Part shown: piece by piece, positions 11,848 through 16,810 of the stretch
Layout: each line of letters begins with the position of its first letter
Position numbering within the stretch: the first letter of the stretch is position 1
From: Acidobacteriota bacterium
GTDB taxonomy: Bacteria > Acidobacteriota > Thermoanaerobaculia > Thermoanaerobaculales > Thermoanaerobaculaceae
Direction of reading: 5' to 3'
NCBI GenBank assembly: GCA_027458945.1
Contig: DAIDOU010000031.1
Coordinates: forward strand, 1 to 16,810
DNA: 16,810 nt
Position numbers and translations under genes: made by a program
The notes under the pieces: model-generated
Databases searched by the model: none
The model's input: only the letters and a program-made list of their open reading frames with translations
What the model was told of the DNA's origin: nothing

Positions 11848-12944
11848 TCACGGTTTCATTCGCGTGCGACGGCGGAGTGGTGCCGTATCGGATCGGCGAG
11901 GGAGTGCTCCCCGAGATCGCCGGCCTGCTGGCGGAGGGCCTCAACGGACGGCGGGCGTTCGTCGTGACCGACACGAACGTCGGCCCACTGTACGGCGAGG
12001 AGATCGCCAGGCGGCTCGAGGCCCCGTGTCTGCAGCTTCCGGCCGGCGAGGAGCACAAGCGCTGGCGCTCCGTCGAGAGGATCGCCCAGTGGCTGCTCGC
12101 GCACGACGCCGAGCGCGGCTCGTTGCTCGTGGCCGTCGGCGGCGGCGTGGTCACGGACACCGCCGGGTTCGCGGCCGCCGTGACGCTCCGCGGCCTCCCG
12201 TGGGTCGCCGTCCCGACGACCCTGCTCGGGATGGTGGACGCCGCGCTCGGCGGCAAGACCGGCATCGACCTCGACGAGGGGAAGAACCTGATCGGGGCGT
12301 TCTGGGCGCCGCGGGCGATCGTGGCCGATCCGCTCGTTCTGGCGACGCTCGACCGCCGGCAGCTGCGCGCCGGCCTGGCCGAGGTGGTGAAGAGCGCGAT
12401 GATCGCGCCGTCCTCACTCGAGCACGTCCTCGACAGCCACCTCGCCCCGGTGGCGGCCGGGGACCCGCTGCAGGCGCAGGAACTCGTGGCCGGGTGCGCC
12501 CGCGTCAAGAGCGAGATCGTCGGCCTCGACGCGCGCGAGAGCGGACCGCGGCAGGCCCTCAACCTGGGACACACGTTGGCGCACGGCCTCGAAGCCGCGA
12601 CCTCGTACGCCGGTTTCCTCCACGGGGAGGCGGTCGCCTGGGGGCTGCTCGCCGTGCTGCGCCTGGCCCGCGACCGCGGCCTGCTGTCGACGGCCGACGC
12701 GCTGGCATGGGCGGACCGCATCCGCCTCCTGGCGCCGTTGCCGGCGTTGTCGGGACTGGGCTGGGACGAGGTGGCGCCGTACATCGCGAGGGACAAGAAG
12801 CGCGACCGTGGCCGCGTCGGCTGGGTGCTCCCGCGGCTCGGCGGGGTCGTGCTCGACGTGGGCGTGTCCGGCCCCGAGGCGGCGGCGGTCTACGCACAGC
12901 TGCAGTCGCTCCCGGCCGAAGGCCCGTTCACCGCGCTATTCTGA
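11844..12944 (+). CDS. aroB: 3-dehydroquinate synthase
   Basis: AroB converts DAHP to 3-dehydroquinate using NAD+ and a divalent metal, the second step of the shikimate pathway. The 366-residue protein shows AFVVTDTNVGPLYG (38-51), PAGEEHKRW (66-74) and the NAD-binding VAVGGGVVTDTAGFAAA region. It also has the signature PTTLLGMVDAALGGKTGIDL, GKNLIGAFW, LAEVVKSAMI, and the metal ligands in NLGHTLAHGLE and FLHGEAVAWG. Length is standard. It starts at GTG with G-rich sequence just upstream (GGTGAGG ends one base before the start, GGGGG about six bases before). Its start overlaps the stop of a possible 18-codon leader ORF. It follows alr and precedes valS by 82 bases. Confidence 0.96.
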   Translation: MITVSFACDGGVVPYRIGEGVLPEIAGLLAEGLNGRRAFVVTDTNVGPLYGEEIARRLEAPCLQLPAGEEHKRWRSVERIAQWLLAHDAERGSLLVAVGGGVVTDTAGFAAAVTLRGLPWVAVPTTLLGMVDAALGGKTGIDLDEGKNLIGAFWAPRAIVADPLVLATLDRRQLRAGLAEVVKSAMIAPSSLEHVLDSHLAPVAAGDPLQAQELVAGCARVKSEIVGLDARESGPRQALNLGHTLAHGLEAATSYAGFLHGEAVAWGLLAVLRLARDRGLLSTADALAWADRIRLLAPLPALSGLGWDEVAPYIARDKKRDRGRVGWVLPRLGGVVLDVGVSGPEAAAVYAQLQSLPAEGPFTALF

Positions 12945-12983
12945 GGCGGCGGCACCGGCGCTCGGCCCGCCGGCACGGCCGCC
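12945..12983 (+). other. GC-rich two-tier hairpin between aroB and valS
   Basis: Starting immediately after the aroB stop, GGCGGC (12945-12950) can pair with GCCGCC (12978-12983). CCGGCG (12955-12960) can pair with CGCCGG (12968-12973) inside it, with internal loops between. No U-tract follows. It may weaken read-through from aroB or stabilise its 3′ end; a -10-like TAGACT follows at 12991. Confidence 0.35.
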
Positions 12984-12990
12984 GGAATGC

Positions 12991-12996
12991 TAGACT
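12991..12996 (+). promoter_or_regulatory. Candidate -10 box (TAGACT) for valS
   Basis: TAGACT sits just after the hairpin that follows aroB. It would give a leader of about 23 bases containing the GGAGGAG Shine-Dalgarno (13017-13023) of valS. No -35 is recognisable. Confidence 0.35.
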
Positions 12997-13026
12997 CGCG
13001 TTCCACAAGGTTGTCTGGAGGAGCGC

Positions 13027-15674
<2,648 letters not shown>

Positions 15675-15678
<4 letters not shown>

Positions 15679-16451
15679 GCGAGCGCTTCCCGACGCCGCT
15701 GCCGGCCAACGTGGTCCGGTTCGACGAGCTCGACTCGACCGCGACGTTTGCCGAACGCCTGATCGACTTCTGGCGATCCGAGGACGAGCCGCCGCTGGCG
15801 GAGACCGTGATCATCGCCGGGCATCAGACGCTGGGCCGCGGACGGGGCGCCAACCGCTGGGTGTCGCCGCCCGGGGGCCTGTACGCCAACTGGCTGGCGA
15901 GGGTCGCTCCCGGCGAGCTGGCCGGGCTGCCGATCGCGGCCGCCGTGGCGCTGGCAGGCGCGGTCGAGGCGCTCGTGCCGGGGCTGACTGTCGGGTTGAA
16001 GTGGCCGAACGATCTCCAGGTCCGCGGGCACAAGCTCGGCGGGGTGCTGTGCCGCGCGCGCAGCACGGACACCGACGCCTGGGTGACCGTGGGGATCGGC
16101 GTCAACATCGCGGTCGTGCCCGAGCTCGGGCCGGGCGATCCCGTCCGCCCGACCTCGCTTGCCGCCCTCGGGTTCACCGGCGAGGTCGGCGACGCCATCG
16201 CGACGCTGGTCGCGGGCTTCCTCGACGGGGTCCACGCCGGGCTGGCCGATCGGCGGGCGGCGCGGGCACAGTGGGAGCGCCGGTCGGTGCATCGGCCGGG
16301 CGACGCCGTACGGTTGCGGCTGGACGACGTCGTCGTGGAGGGACGCTTCGCCGGCTTCGGGGAGGGCGGAGAGCTGCGCCTCGAGGTGGCCGGCGAGGTG
16401 CGCGGCTTCGCGGCGGGCGAGATCATCCCCGACGGCGCGGGAGGCGAATGA
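15675..16451 (+). CDS. birA: Biotin–[acetyl-CoA carboxylase] ligase, without DNA-binding domain
   Basis: The enzyme activates biotin to biotinyl-5′-AMP and attaches it to the biotin carrier domain of carboxylases. The 258-residue protein begins directly in the catalytic domain (FDELDSTATFAERL, 16-29). It shows the biotinyl-AMP loop GRGRGANRW (54-62; the E. coli loop is GRGRRGRKW, so Arg118 is kept but the following R-G-R is G-A-N). Next come LKWPNDL (108-114), the catalytic-lysine motif KLGGVL (120-125) and GIGVN (140-144), then a short C-terminal SH3-like domain. No N-terminal winged helix is present, so it should be monofunctional and not a biotin-operon repressor. The GTG start overlaps the valS stop, and its TGA overlaps the next ATG. 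Confidence 0.93.
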
Positions 16452-16810
16452 TGCTCCTTGCCCTGGATGTGGGCAACACGCACATGACGATCGGGGTGTT
16501 TCGCGGCACCGAGATCCTGCGGCGCTGGCGGCTGACCACCGTCCACGAGCGCACCGTCGACGAGCTCGGCATCTTCCTGCGCCAGCTCTGCCAGTGGGCC
16601 GAGATCCGGCCGACCGACATCCGCGGCGTGATCGTGGGCTCCGTGGTGCCGCAGATCGACGGCGCGATGCGCGCCGCGATCGCGACCTACCTCGACGCCG
16701 AGCCGCTGTTCGTCGCGCCCGGGATCCGCTCCGGGATGCCGCTCCGGGTCGAGACGCCGCTCGAGCTCGGGGCGGACCGGTTGTGCAACGCGGTGGCCGC
16801 GTTCGCCGAG
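16448..16810 (+). CDS. coaX: Type III pantothenate kinase, 3′ end cut off by window edge
   Basis: CoaX phosphorylates pantothenate in the first step of coenzyme A synthesis, using ATP and a monovalent cation. The 121 visible residues (about half of the usual ~255) start MMLLALDVGNTHMTIGVF, containing the DxGNT phosphate-binding motif (Asp7, Gly9, Asn10, Thr11). They continue through IVGSVVPQID to the pantothenate/dimer-site signature PLELGADRLCNAVAAF near the edge. The ATG overlaps the birA stop in an ATGA arrangement, so translation is likely coupled. BirA-CoaX adjacency is common in bacteria. No stop is reached. Confidence 0.94.
   Translation, partial: MMLLALDVGNTHMTIGVFRGTEILRRWRLTTVHERTVDELGIFLRQLCQWAEIRPTDIRGVIVGSVVPQIDGAMRAAIATYLDAEPLFVAPGIRSGMPLRVETPLELGADRLCNAVAAFAE

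Noticed and set aside
12945..13026. T-box or leader attenuator for valS
   Set aside because: The 82-base gap lacks the T-box consensus and specifier stem, and no short leader ORF rich in valine is present.

Overview
The window is a compact, high-GC chromosomal segment from a Gram-negative-type bacterium. Lipoprotein, β-barrel, OmpA-like and signal-peptide-bearing proteins imply an outer membrane. The VWFA protein at 3255-4166 resembles the VWFA-related family typical of Acidobacteriota. I therefore favour an Acidobacteriota member, possibly a Thermoanaerobaculia- or Vicinamibacteria-like lineage; this is inference from gene content, not a placement. I see no tRNA, rRNA, CRISPR, insertion sequence or prophage signature. 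No gene-free stretch exceeds about 150 bases.

Layout. On the minus strand at the left edge, a 3-hydroxyacyl-CoA dehydrogenase gene (1060-1971) is followed by acetate kinase, which runs off the window at base 1. Diverging from it is a tight plus-strand cell-envelope group: a TlpA-like thioredoxin (2030-2590), an outer-membrane β-barrel (2592-3230) and a secreted VWFA protein (3255-4166). Next come an OmpA-family lipoprotein with its own strong promoter and a hairpin terminator, and a secreted protein of unknown function (5067-5912). An OPT-family transporter follows on the minus strand (5938-7962). A free-standing methylmalonyl-CoA-mutase-type B12-binding subunit (8089-8547) runs tail-to-tail into, and overlaps, a small LpdD-like protein (8490-8876, minus). 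Thiol peroxidase tpx (8953-9468) and a membrane DUF5924/DUF2914-type protein (9465-10559, minus) converge on one shared CTAG. The right third is a plus-strand housekeeping run: alr, aroB, valS, birA and a partial coaX. The last three are joined by 4-base stop/start overlaps.

How the genes fit together. The envelope block supplies redox, barrel, peptidoglycan-anchoring and VWFA proteins. The right-hand block supplies D-alanine, the shikimate pathway, a tRNA synthetase and biotin and CoA cofactors. The dehydrogenase, acetate kinase, B12 subunit and LpdD-like protein hint at acyl-CoA metabolism and possibly UbiD-type decarboxylation, but their catalytic partners are outside the window.

The most interesting regulatory pattern is a recurring arrangement. 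A TANNNT -10-like hexamer lies 6-8 bases before the start codon, with no Shine-Dalgarno, at six candidate starts. Five are genes (dehydrogenase, TlpA-like, LpdD-like, DUF5924-type, alr) and one is an 18-codon mini-ORF whose stop overlaps the aroB start. This suggests leaderless transcripts. The other genes carry normal Shine-Dalgarno sequences. No dramatic unknown defence or biosynthetic system is visible.
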